64,000 nucleotides of DNA from contig CAWJBC010000009.1 of NCBI GenBank assembly GCA_963840975.1, positions 1 through 64,000 of the forward strand. The letters run 5' to 3'. This DNA comes from JAADJA01 sp963840975. GTDB taxonomy: Bacteria > Bacteroidota > Bacteroidia > Bacteroidales > JAADJA01. Position 1 is the first letter of the stretch. Each line of letters begins with the position of its first letter. This document shows, piece by piece, positions 24,177 through 32,918 of this stretch. The notes under the pieces are model-generated. The model worked only from the letters and a program-made list of their open reading frames with translations, had not been told where the DNA came from and searched no databases. Both the position numbers and the translations under genes were made by a program.

Positions 24177-24203
24177 ACTGCCGGTGAATGCCGGCAGTTT
24201 TTT
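24177..24203 (+). terminator. Strong Rho-independent terminator
   Basis: ACTGCCGG, loop TGAATG, CCGGCAGT (perfect 8 bp), then TTTTTT on the + strand. The T run overlaps the stop codon of the - strand VTT gene. On the - strand no T run follows, so it works best for + strand transcripts. Confidence 0.85.
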
Positions 24204-24780
24204 ATCCCACCAGGTTCGCTTCCCAGATAATCGCTCCGTAAACAGCATACCTGATAAAGCGGGATAAGGTCCAGTAGAGGAATTTCTTCACCGGGTACTG
24301 AAACGAACCTACCAGCATGCTCACGGCTGAGTAAGGAACAGGTGTGAGGGCGGCAACCAGCAGGAGGAAGGCGCCGTACTTTTGAAAGGATGACTGGTAT
24401 TTGCCTAAATAACGCTTGCGGAGGTACCTGAACAAAATGGTCGAGCTGAGGTATTTCCCGAAAAGATAGGCAAGTAAGCCGGCTATATAACTCAGGAAAG
24501 CAAACAGGAATACAAGTAAAATGTAATCGGTCAGGTTGCCGGTGCGCAATGCCCACATCATAAAAAGCTCAGGTGGGATGATGCCCAATATCAACTCCGA
24601 AAGGCAATAGACAGTAAAAATCAGGAAATAATTGCTGAAAATGGGTTCGAGTAAATCTTCGTAATCGGTGTAAAGGTATTTTCGCGCCAGGATGAAAGCC
24701 ACGACAAGTACGGAAAACCATGCCAATCCTTTCAGAAGGTTACTGAAAAAGAACTTTGTTTTTTCACTCACTTTAATCAT
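24202..24780 (-). CDS. VTT-domain (DedA/YqaA-like) membrane protein
   Basis: 192 residues. Hydrophobic segments lie at about 17-33, 48-70, 83-107, 133-150 and 165-185. The diagnostic VTT/SNARE-associated motif is present: GAFLLLVAALTPVPYSAVSM, then GSFQYPVKKFLYWTLSRF with a conserved basic residue in the amphipathic re-entrant region. Bacterial relatives maintain membrane energetics or flip phospholipid carriers; YqaA-type members are shorter, as here. It is followed on the same strand by nothing; glgB lies upstream and is also on the - strand, 103 bp away, separated by an ATCTAAT repeat. Confidence 0.8.
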   Translation of the reverse strand: MIKVSEKTKFFFSNLLKGLAWFSVLVVAFILARKYLYTDYEDLLEPIFSNYFLIFTVYCLSELILGIIPPELFMMWALRTGNLTDYILLVFLFAFLSYIAGLLAYLFGKYLSSTILFRYLRKRYLGKYQSSFQKYGAFLLLVAALTPVPYSAVSMLVGSFQYPVKKFLYWTLSRFIRYAVYGAIIWEANLVG

Positions 24781-24831
24781 CCTTTTTTAATTCCAAACTT
24801 ATAAAAATCCAAATTCTCAATTTCAAATCCC

Positions 24832-24888
24832 CAAATCTAATATCTAATTTCTAATATCTAATATCTAATTTCTAATATCTCCCTCACT
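24832..24888. repeat. ATCTAAT-type AT-rich intergenic repeat (copy 3)
   Basis: Near-perfect alternation of CTAATATCTAATTTC units between glgB and the VTT gene. It runs up to the last codons of glgB. Confidence 0.75.
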
Positions 24889-26902
24889 CCTCCCGTTTCA
24901 ACACCAGCGCCGTCCGGTTGGTGATATACATTTGCAGGTAATGGTTATTATTGCCCTGGTTCTGGAAGGTGGAATAGGTAAGATGGTCATCAATTCGGTC
25001 GTGACCGCCAAAACGATGTGAATCGGAATTAAGAATAATCCTGTAATTTCCGGGTTGCGGAACACGGAATCCATAATCATAAACAGAATGATTTACATGG
25101 AAGTTAAAGATAAAGATCAGGTTATTTCTTTCAAAAATAATGGTCTTGTTCCAATCGTCCATGTTTAACTGCTGCGCGAATTGTGAATTTAAAATTCTGT
25201 TTTCCTTTATCACCTTTATCATGGCTTTATCAAAATCAGCCAGGTTCCTGTACTTTAGATTAGGATTATCCACCAGCGACCATTGACGGCGACAATATTT
25301 GTAGCTCCAGTTATTTCCCTCCCTCGGGAAGTCAATCCATTCAGGATGCCCGAACTCGTTACCCATAAAATTCATGTATGCCTGTCCGCCTAAAGCTATG
25401 GTGAATAACCTTATCATTTTGTGAAGGGCAATACCCCGCTCGATGATTAAATCAGGGTCGTCTTTGTGCATGTGCCAGTACATTTCCTTATCCATCAGGC
25501 GGAAAGCAAGGGTTTTGTCGCCTACCAGCGCCTGGTCGTGCGATTCGGCATAAGCCACCGTTTTAACGTGGGGCAGGCGGTCGTTCAGCACATGCCACAA
25601 TTCCCAAATATTCCAGTCTTCATCCTTGTATTCCTTCAGCAACTTGATCCAGAAATCGGGAATCCCCATCCCAAGCCGGTAGTCGAAACCTAAACCGCCG
25701 TCTTCAATGGCATTTGTCAATCCAGGCATACCTGTCACATCTTCCGCGATGGAAATGGCATTGGGATTAATGGAGTGGATAAGATGATTAGCCAGTTGAA
25801 GGTAGGTTATGGCATCGTATTCCACTCCCTGCCTGAAATATTTAACCTGGTCGTCCATCTGATCAAGTCCATGATGGAAATACATCATAGAACCTACGCC
25901 ATCGAAACGGAAGCCATCGAAATGAAATTCTGTAAGCCAGTATTTCAGGTTTGATAGCAGAAACCGCAAAACTTCGGTTTTACCATAATCAAAAATCTTG
26001 GAATCCCAGTTGGGATGGTCACCTCTTTCGCCCGGATGAAAATATTGTGAATCCGACCCATCGAATTCGTTGATGCCTTCGATGGTGTTTTTAACAGTAT
26101 GGGAATGGACAATATCAATGATAACGGCAATACCGAGTTTATGTGCTTTTTTGATCAGCGTTTTAAGGTCTTCGGGTGTTCCGAAACGCGATGATGGAGC
26201 AAAGAAATTGGAAACATGGTAGCCGAATGAACCATAATACGGATGCTCCTGGATAGCCATCAACTGGATGGCATTGTAGCCGGCATCTTTGATACGGGGA
26301 AGAATATTTTCAGCAAACTCATTGTAGGTGCCAACGCTTTCCTCTTCCTGCGCCATGCCGATATGACATTCATAAATAAACAGGTCGGTGTCTGGGCTTA
26401 GTTTGAATTTATCACCAGTCCAGTTAAAAGGTTCAGGCAACCAAATCTGACCGGAGAACATTTTTGTTTCGTCATCCTGAATAACCTTACGGATATATGC
26501 CGGTATGCGATAATGGCGTCCCTTTTGTGATTCAACCAGGACTTTTATTCCCGATTGATGGGAGAAGGTGTTCTTGTAAGTTTTATCATCTAAAAAAATC
26601 TCCCAAATCCCAAATTCATCTTTTTTCATTGGATGTGAATTTTCGTTCCATCCATTGAATTCGCCTGTCAGGTAAAGGGCGTTTGCCTGCGGCGCCCACT
26701 CTCGGTAAGTCCATCCTTTACGTTTCGGATCGTAATTAATTCCGAAAAAGTTGTATCCGTCAGAAAATTCTTCGATGCTGTTGAATTCATTTTCAATGGT
26801 TTTCAGCTTTGATTCATAACGTTTGAAACGATCTGTAATGTCGTGTGCGCTTGGTTCGAGCCACGGATCAATTTTGATAAGACCCAGTTTATTTTCTGTC
26901 AT
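24884..26902 (-). CDS. glgB: 1,4-alpha-glucan branching enzyme (GH13)
   Basis: 672 residues. An N-terminal CBM48-like domain (REWAPQANALYLTGEFNGW) precedes the GH13 barrel. Catalytic residues are nucleophile D334 (FHFDGFRFDGV), acid/base E387 (SIAEDVT) and D456 (YAESHDQ). MAIQEHPYYGSFGYHVSNFF and DIVHSHTVKN are typical of the eukaryote-like GH13_8 branching enzymes found in Bacteroidota. A beta-sandwich C domain closes the protein. It cuts alpha-1,4 links and rejoins them as alpha-1,6 branches in glycogen. No other glycogen gene is in the window. It is divergent from the aromatic hydroxylase gene across 140 bp. Confidence 0.9.
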   Translation of the reverse strand: MTENKLGLIKIDPWLEPSAHDITDRFKRYESKLKTIENEFNSIEEFSDGYNFFGINYDPKRKGWTYREWAPQANALYLTGEFNGWNENSHPMKKDEFGIWEIFLDDKTYKNTFSHQSGIKVLVESQKGRHYRIPAYIRKVIQDDETKMFSGQIWLPEPFNWTGDKFKLSPDTDLFIYECHIGMAQEEESVGTYNEFAENILPRIKDAGYNAIQLMAIQEHPYYGSFGYHVSNFFAPSSRFGTPEDLKTLIKKAHKLGIAVIIDIVHSHTVKNTIEGINEFDGSDSQYFHPGERGDHPNWDSKIFDYGKTEVLRFLLSNLKYWLTEFHFDGFRFDGVGSMMYFHHGLDQMDDQVKYFRQGVEYDAITYLQLANHLIHSINPNAISIAEDVTGMPGLTNAIEDGGLGFDYRLGMGIPDFWIKLLKEYKDEDWNIWELWHVLNDRLPHVKTVAYAESHDQALVGDKTLAFRLMDKEMYWHMHKDDPDLIIERGIALHKMIRLFTIALGGQAYMNFMGNEFGHPEWIDFPREGNNWSYKYCRRQWSLVDNPNLKYRNLADFDKAMIKVIKENRILNSQFAQQLNMDDWNKTIIFERNNLIFIFNFHVNHSVYDYGFRVPQPGNYRIILNSDSHRFGGHDRIDDHLTYSTFQNQGNNNHYLQMYITNRTALVLKREE

Positions 26903-27042
26903 AATTGAATTAAAATGAAAACAAAAATACGAAATGCCTTGTTTACATTGATGATTAAAGCAAGATTAATCAAATAAATATTATTCGGAAGAATAAAATG
27001 GATATTATATATTTTTGTCATAATAAATAAGGTCATCCTGAC

Positions 27043-28776
27043 ATGGAAAGTAACGAAGTTCTTGAAAAATTGCCCCGGCATTTGATGAGCCTGGTGATCG
27101 AACAGCCTTATAACGATTATACCGCACAGGATCATGCGGTTTGGCGTTATGTAATGAGGCAAAATGTGCGTTATCTTCCTGCTGTGGCTCATTCATCCTA
27201 TCTTGAAGGATTGAAGAAAACGGGAATCAGTATCAATCAAATCCCGCACATGTATGGAATGAACAGGATACTAAAGGAGATTGGCTGGGCTGCTGTGGCG
27301 GTGGATGGTTTTATACCGCCAAGAGGATTCATGGAATTTCAGGCTTACAATGTGTTGGTCATCGCTGCTGATATCCGACCCATTGACCAGGTTGAATATA
27401 CGCCGGCTCCTGATATTATCCACGAAGCAGCGGGACATGCACCTATCATTGCCGATTCACATTACGCTGAATACCTTAGGATGTTTGGTTATATAGGCTC
27501 CAAAGCATTTTCATCAGCGCTGGATAATAAAATTTACAGAGCCATAAGGCATCTTTCCATCTTAAAAGCCGATCCATATACGCCTTTGCCGGAAATTGAA
27601 GATGCTGAACGGCAACTCAATGAATTGGAAAAAAGTGTTTCAGGCTTGTCTGAAATGGCATTGATCAGAAACCTGCACTGGTGGACCGTTGAATACGGAT
27701 TGGTTGGTGATTTGAAAACGCCGAAAATCTATGGAGCCGGTTTGTTGTCATCCATTGGCGAAAGTTATTCCTCCATGCAACCCGAAGTAAAAAAGTTGCC
27801 CTACACCATTGATGCTGTCAATACGAACTTTGATATCACAACCCGTCAACCTCAACTCTTCGTCACTCCTGATTTTGATTACCTTTCGGACGTGCTTGAC
27901 GAATTTGCCTGCCGTATGGCATGGAGAAGGGGCGGACTGTATGGTGTAAAAAAAGCGATTGAGTCGGAAAGCACTGCAACCTGCGAATACCGTTCAGGAT
28001 TGCAGGTATCGGGAATTTTTTCTGATGCCATTGAAAAAGATGGGCAGGTTGTGTTTCTGAAAACCAAAAGCCCCACAAGTCTTTGTTTTGAAAACAAACA
28101 ACTTGACGGTCATGGAAAAGACTATCACATTCATGGTTTCAGCTCACCAGTCGGAAAATTAATGGGAATATCAAAACCTCTCGAAAAATTCAATGATGAA
28201 GAATTGAATTCTTTGGGAATATCATTGAACAAAAAATGCGTCCTGAGTTTCGAATCAGGAGTTGTAGTTGAGGGAAAACTCATGAAAATAATTCGGCAGA
28301 AAGGGAATATCCTGTTGATGACCTTCGCTGATTGCGCTGTAAAGTATGAGGATAAAATTTTGTTTGAACCATCATGGGGAGTTTACGATATGGCTGTTGG
28401 CGAAACCATTCATTCTGCTTTTTCAGGTCCTGCTGATCCGGAAGCTTATGAATATATGTTTGATGTTCCCGATGAAAAGACCCACAAGATCCGGTTTGAA
28501 GAGAAGGAGAAAAAATTGCATTCACTTTATCAATCGGTCAGGGATTCAAGAGAAAACAAGCCGGACTTTTCAGAAATACAAAGTATTTTTGAATCAATTA
28601 AGGATCAATATCCCAATGAATGGCTGGTTACACTTGAGATGCTCGAATTGGTTTCTGATCAAAATCACAATGGATTAACTGATGAAATTATTCAAGCGCT
28701 TGAATCAATGAAGCTAAAACATCCTGAACTTACTATGCTGATTAATAACGGGCTTGAAATGATCAGCGTAAAATAA
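27043..28776 (+). CDS. Aromatic amino acid hydroxylase (phenylalanine 4-monooxygenase-like)
   Basis: 577 residues. The catalytic domain (about 1-270) has iron ligands H127 and H132 in PDIIHEAAGHAPI and E217 in HWWTVEYGLVG, and uses a pterin cofactor. Bacterial PhhA is about 270 residues. Here a further 300 residues follow, including a barrel-like domain (GKLMKIIRQKGNILLMTFAD) and a helical end (IQSIFESIKDQYPNEWLVTL). This long form is common in Bacteroidota. It should convert phenylalanine to tyrosine, feeding the convergent tyrosine-degradation operon (17 bp separates the stops). Tryptophan as substrate cannot be excluded. Confidence 0.85.
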   Translation: MESNEVLEKLPRHLMSLVIEQPYNDYTAQDHAVWRYVMRQNVRYLPAVAHSSYLEGLKKTGISINQIPHMYGMNRILKEIGWAAVAVDGFIPPRGFMEFQAYNVLVIAADIRPIDQVEYTPAPDIIHEAAGHAPIIADSHYAEYLRMFGYIGSKAFSSALDNKIYRAIRHLSILKADPYTPLPEIEDAERQLNELEKSVSGLSEMALIRNLHWWTVEYGLVGDLKTPKIYGAGLLSSIGESYSSMQPEVKKLPYTIDAVNTNFDITTRQPQLFVTPDFDYLSDVLDEFACRMAWRRGGLYGVKKAIESESTATCEYRSGLQVSGIFSDAIEKDGQVVFLKTKSPTSLCFENKQLDGHGKDYHIHGFSSPVGKLMGISKPLEKFNDEELNSLGISLNKKCVLSFESGVVVEGKLMKIIRQKGNILLMTFADCAVKYEDKILFEPSWGVYDMAVGETIHSAFSGPADPEAYEYMFDVPDEKTHKIRFEEKEKKLHSLYQSVRDSRENKPDFSEIQSIFESIKDQYPNEWLVTLEMLELVSDQNHNGLTDEIIQALESMKLKHPELTMLINNGLEMISVK

Positions 28777-28793
28777 TTTTGAATTGGTGTTTA

Positions 28794-29684
28794 TTAATTA
28801 TCATTCATCAACACCATCAATGCCTCCCAAACCTGATTTCTATTTAATAATTTTTTTGCTTGTAAATGGTTTTGTTTTAGTTTTTCTTCCGGTTGGGGTG
28901 CCGAAGAAAAGCTGCCGGTCATATTTTTGTTTTTGATAAATTCTTCAATTTCCTGATGGGAGGGAAGCCGCTCAATATTACCCAGTTTACCCAATTCGTT
29001 GCCGGAAAGATATGGACTTAGCCTGATAGGATCAGGCAAGCCATCAATTCCTATTCCTATTGTTTCGATGGGTTTCCTAACCTTAAAAATAGAATCACCT
29101 GAAGCGCGACAATAAAAATCACCACCCATCCTGCCCACCAGGTCAATTTTATCAGGGTCTATGTTTCCATTATCATCCAGGATGGATTCATCAAGATGTA
29201 TCAACAGAATTTCGCAGATCACGAGGTTACCGGCACCACCACGGTCGCTGGTTTCAATTATTTGCCTGACTTTACATTCGAACTGAACGGGCGATTCTTT
29301 TACCCGGAAGGGTTTTACCTTTTCAGAAGCAATGGGTGTCAATCCTGCTTTTATAAATTCATTTACGCCTTTGGGATATTCTGTGCTGGCAAGGCTTGCC
29401 TGCTCCACAAGTGAAAAATTCACAGCATTGATAACAACTTCCGGCACCTCCTTTAGGTTTTCGTAGGTGTTTTTAACCGTGTTGTCCCTTCCGCGGCGCG
29501 AAGGAGAGAAGATCAGTGTGGTTGGATTTACCCCAAAAACATTATAAAAACTAAAAGGGGAGAGGTTGGGATTTCCAACTTTATCAATGGTACTTGCAAA
29601 TGCAATGGGTCTTGGGCCAATACTTCCCAAAAGGGTTTGATGAACTTTTGGGACAGGGGTATTTTGGGGATCAATCCGAATCAT
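28794..29684 (-). CDS. Flavin reductase / DIM6-NTAB family flavoprotein
   Basis: 296 residues. The split-barrel FMN-binding core has GSIGPRPIAFASTID, PFSFYNVFGVNPTTLIFSPS, KNTYENLKEV.EVVINAV and VKESPVQFECKV. The C-terminal 70 residues are a charged, Lys/Gln-rich helix. The family reduces flavins for partner monooxygenases or acts as an uncharacterised oxidoreductase. Members are often encoded with the homogentisate pathway in Bacteroidota. Here it is last in the - strand group after the PIN toxin-antitoxin pair. The exact role in tyrosine breakdown is unproven. Confidence 0.8.
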   Translation of the reverse strand: MIRIDPQNTPVPKVHQTLLGSIGPRPIAFASTIDKVGNPNLSPFSFYNVFGVNPTTLIFSPSRRGRDNTVKNTYENLKEVPEVVINAVNFSLVEQASLASTEYPKGVNEFIKAGLTPIASEKVKPFRVKESPVQFECKVRQIIETSDRGGAGNLVICEILLIHLDESILDDNGNIDPDKIDLVGRMGGDFYCRASGDSIFKVRKPIETIGIGIDGLPDPIRLSPYLSGNELGKLGNIERLPSHQEIEEFIKNKNMTGSFSSAPQPEEKLKQNHLQAKKLLNRNQVWEALMVLMNDN

Positions 29685-29726
29685 CTTTCTTTCTTTTAGT
29701 TTTAATTGCTTAAGATTTGATTATTT

Positions 29727-30167
29727 TCACAATGATAATTTATTGATGACAATTGATTTAATTTCATCAATTTTCAATTGATCATCATTTGTTAGAAAAA
29801 AATGGCATTGTTGTACTAAAGCTGTTGCCAATTGTATCGCATCCGGAGTTTTAAAATTATATTTTGCCCTTAGTTCCGCAGCCTTTTTGGATATTTTAAC
29901 TGTGAGATCAACAATTTCAAGAGTGCTTGTTGAGGTTAGAATCTTTAAATACTTGTCTGCAATTGCAGGCTTTTGCATTCTTAATGGTTGTACAAGAACT
30001 TCCATTAGCGTTAATGACGAAGTAACAAACATTATTTTACCTTGTGCATTTAATTCAAAAAGGTTATCAAGTAAACTTCTGTATTTGTGGTGGTTTTCAA
30101 TATAATAAATTATAGGAGCAGTATCTATGAACACCCTTTTACCCAAAAGATTCTCGGTTATTCCCAT
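29727..30167 (-). CDS. PIN-domain toxin (VapC-like)
   Basis: 146 residues. The PIN ribonuclease fold has acidic residues in VFIDTAPIIYYIE (Asp), SSLTLMEVLVQP (Glu), FKTPDAIQLATAL (Asp) and FFLTNDDQLK (Asp). The last two motifs are the best conserved metal-binding positions. VapC-type toxins cut tRNA or rRNA until neutralised. The start overlaps the antitoxin stop by 10 bp, giving coupled translation. The pair is inserted between fumarylacetoacetase and flavin reductase. Confidence 0.85.
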   Translation of the reverse strand: MGITENLLGKRVFIDTAPIIYYIENHHKYRSLLDNLFELNAQGKIMFVTSSLTLMEVLVQPLRMQKPAIADKYLKILTSTSTLEIVDLTVKISKKAAELRAKYNFKTPDAIQLATALVQQCHFFLTNDDQLKIDEIKSIVINKLSL

Positions 30168-30379
30168 TTTCTTTCATTAACAATATATTGATCAACTTCC
30201 GAATTATTCCATATCTCTGCCCCTAATCCTTTAAGTTGGGTTAATTGGTAAACCTTTTTTATTCTTTTTTTCTCCAACCGGATATTATTCATGATCATTC
30301 TGACTATTTTCAACTTAGTTTTCATATCCAATGGATTGATTTCTCTTATGATTTTATTAACTATAACTGAAGTTTCCAT
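30158..30379 (-). CDS. Antitoxin partner of the PIN toxin
   Basis: 73 residues from the ATG at 30379; the frame is open further upstream into the fumarylacetoacetase stop, but METSVIVNKII is preceded by an AAAAGGG site and a -7 box. The N-terminal helix-rich part (LDMKTKLKIVRMIMNN) would be for DNA binding or dimerisation. The end GLGAEIWNNSEVDQYIVNER resembles toxin-binding tails of Bacteroidota antitoxins next to PIN genes. It overlaps the toxin by 10 bp. Function inferred from position and tail. Confidence 0.75.
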   Translation of the reverse strand: METSVIVNKIIREINPLDMKTKLKIVRMIMNNIRLEKKRIKKVYQLTQLKGLGAEIWNNSEVDQYIVNERKWE

Positions 30380-30396
30380 AATAAACCCTTTTCTTG

Positions 30397-30404
30397 CAAA
30401 GGTA
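30397..30404 (-). promoter_or_regulatory. -7 box of the toxin-antitoxin pair
   Basis: TACCTTTG on the - strand, 17 nt before the antitoxin ATG and abutting the fumarylacetoacetase stop. No clear TTTG -33 box lies at the right distance. It would let the pair be expressed separately from the catabolic operon. Confidence 0.5.
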
Positions 30405-30405
30405 G

Positions 30406-31689
30406 TTATTTGGTTGGTAATATTTTTACTGTACAATCTCCGAAACCAACTCTTAATCCGTCTTTCTCTGCCCATCCCCGCATGATGATTGTGTCGTTGT
30501 CTTCGATAAATTTTCTTTCGGAACCATCACTCAGTTTGATCGGACGACTTCCGTTTAATGTAATTTCAAGCATTGATCCCAATGAGTCGTGAGTTGGTCC
30601 GCTGATAGTCCCAGAACCGTACATGTCGCCAATATTAATATTGCATCCATTAACAGTATGATGTGCCAATTGCTGACACATATTCCAGTACATGAATTTG
30701 AAATTGGAATGACAAACCTTGTTATCTGATCCTTTTTCAGGCTGAATGAACACTTCAAGTTTGATGTCATAATTCTTTCTGCCAGAGTATTCAAGGTAGG
30801 GGAGTACCGCAGGTGTTTGCATAGGTCCATCAGTTCTGAATGGTTCCAATGCATCGAGAGTAACAATCCAGGGAGAGATGACTGAACCGAAATTTTTACT
30901 AAGAAAAGGTCCCAATGGCACATACTCCCATTTTTGAATATCGCGTGCTGAAAGATCATTGAACAGAATCATGCCGAAAATATAATCTTCAGCTTCATGG
31001 GTAGAAATGCTTTCACCTAAATTGCTTTTTTTACCGGTAATAAAAGCCATTTCCAGCTCGAAATCAACCAAACGACTTGGTCCGAATACCGGCAATTCCG
31101 ATTGATTCGGTTTTGTTTGTCCATTGGGACGATGAATATTTGTACCGCTGACAACTATTGATGAACTTCTTCCGTGATAACCAACCGGAATATGCCTCCA
31201 ATTTGGTAACAATGCATTTTCAGGATCCCTGAACATTTTTCCGACATTTGTAGCATGTTCAATGCTGGAATAAAAATCGGTATAATCACCCACCTGAACC
31301 GGAAGTAACATCTCAACTTTTGCAACCGGAGTCAGAATTTTTGACTTTTGTTCAGGGTTATTCTTGATGGAGGAACATGAAATTTCAAAAAGTTCAGAAA
31401 TTCTATCACGAACTGTCCTCCAAACCGGTTTTCCAAGAGCAATAAAATCATTAAGCACCGGTTTGTTGAAGACTTCCATATCAGGAATTCCCAATTCATA
31501 AAAATATCCAAAACCAGCCAAGGCATATAGGTCAATCACATAATTACCGATCCTGGTGGCACATCTTATCTTTCCGTTTTCCTTTTTTATAACTCCAAAA
31601 GGAATATTCTGGATCGGAAAATCACTATTTCCCTCCACCTCAATCCATGACCTTAATCGGGATTCATTCGCTCTAATCATCAATTTCAA
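30406..31689 (-). CDS. fahA: Fumarylacetoacetase
   Basis: 427 residues. The N-terminal SH3-like domain (DFPIQNIPFGVIKKENG) precedes the FAH catalytic fold. That fold has DYTDFYSSIEHATNVGKMFR (metal Asp), PVGYHGRSSSIVVSG (catalytic His), VDFELEMAFITGK (metal Glu), ILFNDLSARDIQKWEY (metal Asp) and GSGTISGP. It cleaves fumarylacetoacetate to fumarate and acetoacetate, the last step of tyrosine degradation. Upstream on the same strand are HPPD and homogentisate dioxygenase. No maleylacetoacetate isomerase gene lies in the cluster. Confidence 0.93.
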   Translation of the reverse strand: MKLMIRANESRLRSWIEVEGNSDFPIQNIPFGVIKKENGKIRCATRIGNYVIDLYALAGFGYFYELGIPDMEVFNKPVLNDFIALGKPVWRTVRDRISELFEISCSSIKNNPEQKSKILTPVAKVEMLLPVQVGDYTDFYSSIEHATNVGKMFRDPENALLPNWRHIPVGYHGRSSSIVVSGTNIHRPNGQTKPNQSELPVFGPSRLVDFELEMAFITGKKSNLGESISTHEAEDYIFGMILFNDLSARDIQKWEYVPLGPFLSKNFGSVISPWIVTLDALEPFRTDGPMQTPAVLPYLEYSGRKNYDIKLEVFIQPEKGSDNKVCHSNFKFMYWNMCQQLAHHTVNGCNINIGDMYGSGTISGPTHDSLGSMLEITLNGSRPIKLSDGSERKFIEDNDTIIMRGWAEKDGLRVGFGDCTVKILPTK

Positions 31690-31740
31690 ATATCTAATGT
31701 CTAATATCTAATTTCAAATCTCTTATCTCTAATATCAAAC
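31682..31740. repeat. ATCTAAT-type AT-rich intergenic repeat (copy 4)
   Basis: TTCAAATATCTAATGTC, TAATATCTAATTTC and AAATCTCTTATCTC units fill the gap between the HPPD and fumarylacetoacetase genes. It is inside an operon, so it is presumably transcribed. Confidence 0.7.
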
Positions 31741-31743
31741 CTC

Positions 31744-32838
31744 CTACAACGTCCCTCTGTTTTGTTGTTCTCTCTCAATTGACTCGAACAAGGCTTTAAA
31801 GTTCCCTTTGCCGAATGAGAGCGCTCCTTTGCGTTGAATTATTTCGTAAAATACAGTCGGCCTGTCTTCAACTGGTTTAGAGAATATTTGCAGCAAATAG
31901 CCTTCATCGTCACGATCAATCAGGATGTTCAGCTTTTTCAATTCTGTTAAATCTTCATCAATGTGCCCGACCCGTTCATTCACTGTTTCATAATAAGTTT
32001 CGGGAACATGCAGAAATTCAACACCCCGTCGTCTAAGTTCCGATACGGTATGAATAATATTATCGGTTGCAAGCGCCACATGCTGAACGCCAGGACCGTT
32101 ATAAAATTCAATGTATTCCTGAATCTGTGATTTGTTGATTCCTTTAGCTGGTTCGTTGATCGGAAATTTGATGCGCATATTGCTGTTTGCCATCACCTTA
32201 CTCATCAGGGCTGTATATTCAGTCGAAATATCTTTATCATCAAAGGAAACCAATTGATTGAATCCCATTATATTTTTATAAAAGTTCACCCAAAGGTTCA
32301 TTTGTCCCCAGTCAACATTTCCAACCATGTGATCCACGTATTTAAAGCCAACCTCTGTAGTTTTGTAATCAGTCTTCCAATCTCTGAATCCGGGCAAAAA
32401 AGTGCCTTTGTAGTTTTTTCTTTCGACGAACAAATGGACGGTTTCGCCATAAGTATGAATACCTGACATAATTACTTCACCATCCTTATCACTGAATTTT
32501 TTAGGCGGCAAATATGATTTCCCGCCTCTTTTAGTCGTTTCTTCATACGACTGTGCTGCATCATCAACCCAAAGAGCTACGAATTTTATACCGTCGCCGT
32601 GCGATTTGCAATGTTCCCCTATTACAGAATCGGCAATAAGTGAGGTGGTAAATACAAAAATTACTTTTCCCTGCTTGAGTACATAGGATGTTTTTTCTTT
32701 ATCGCCTGTTTCAAGTCCACGGTAGGCGAGGGGTTGAAATCCAAATGCCGTTTGGTAATAAAAAGCAGCCTGTTTGGCATTGCCTACATAAAATTCTACG
32801 AAATCGGTACCATTGATTGGCAAAAAATCTTCTTTCAT
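31744..32838 (-). CDS. hppD: 4-hydroxyphenylpyruvate dioxygenase
   Basis: 364 residues. Two VOC (glyoxalase-like) domains are present: residues about 10-140 (TDFVEFYVGNAKQAAFYYQT) and 160-350. Iron ligands are the His in YVDHMVGNV, the His in GPGVQHVALATDNI and the Glu in VFYEIIQRKG. The C-terminal helix (SFGKGNFKALFESIEREQ) gates the active site. It turns 4-hydroxyphenylpyruvate into homogentisate. It sits between homogentisate dioxygenase (80 bp upstream) and fumarylacetoacetase (54 bp downstream) on the same strand. Confidence 0.93.
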   Translation of the reverse strand: MKEDFLPINGTDFVEFYVGNAKQAAFYYQTAFGFQPLAYRGLETGDKEKTSYVLKQGKVIFVFTTSLIADSVIGEHCKSHGDGIKFVALWVDDAAQSYEETTKRGGKSYLPPKKFSDKDGEVIMSGIHTYGETVHLFVERKNYKGTFLPGFRDWKTDYKTTEVGFKYVDHMVGNVDWGQMNLWVNFYKNIMGFNQLVSFDDKDISTEYTALMSKVMANSNMRIKFPINEPAKGINKSQIQEYIEFYNGPGVQHVALATDNIIHTVSELRRRGVEFLHVPETYYETVNERVGHIDEDLTELKKLNILIDRDDEGYLLQIFSKPVEDRPTVFYEIIQRKGALSFGKGNFKALFESIEREQQNRGTL

Positions 32839-32918
32839 CAGTTATTCAATTGAAATTAAAAATTAGTATTCATTTTTTTCAAACTTAGGTCCGGGAACTC
32901 AAAACCCAGAACCCAGAA

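Larger units (their letters stand above)
23870..24203 (+). ncRNA. Candidate structured transcript of 41-bp hairpin repeats
   Basis: A promoter (23833-23864), a repeat array (23950-24118) and a strong Rho-independent terminator (24177-24203) lie in one direction with no lasting reading frame: 41 is not a multiple of 3. The predicted RNA is about 330 nt. Each repeat contains a hairpin whose stem has changed on both sides between copies (TGTGG/CCACA, TGTAG/CTACA), which is the pattern expected of selected structure. Its 3' end would be antisense to only the last codon of the opposing VTT gene. No known RNA family is recognised. Confidence 0.45.
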
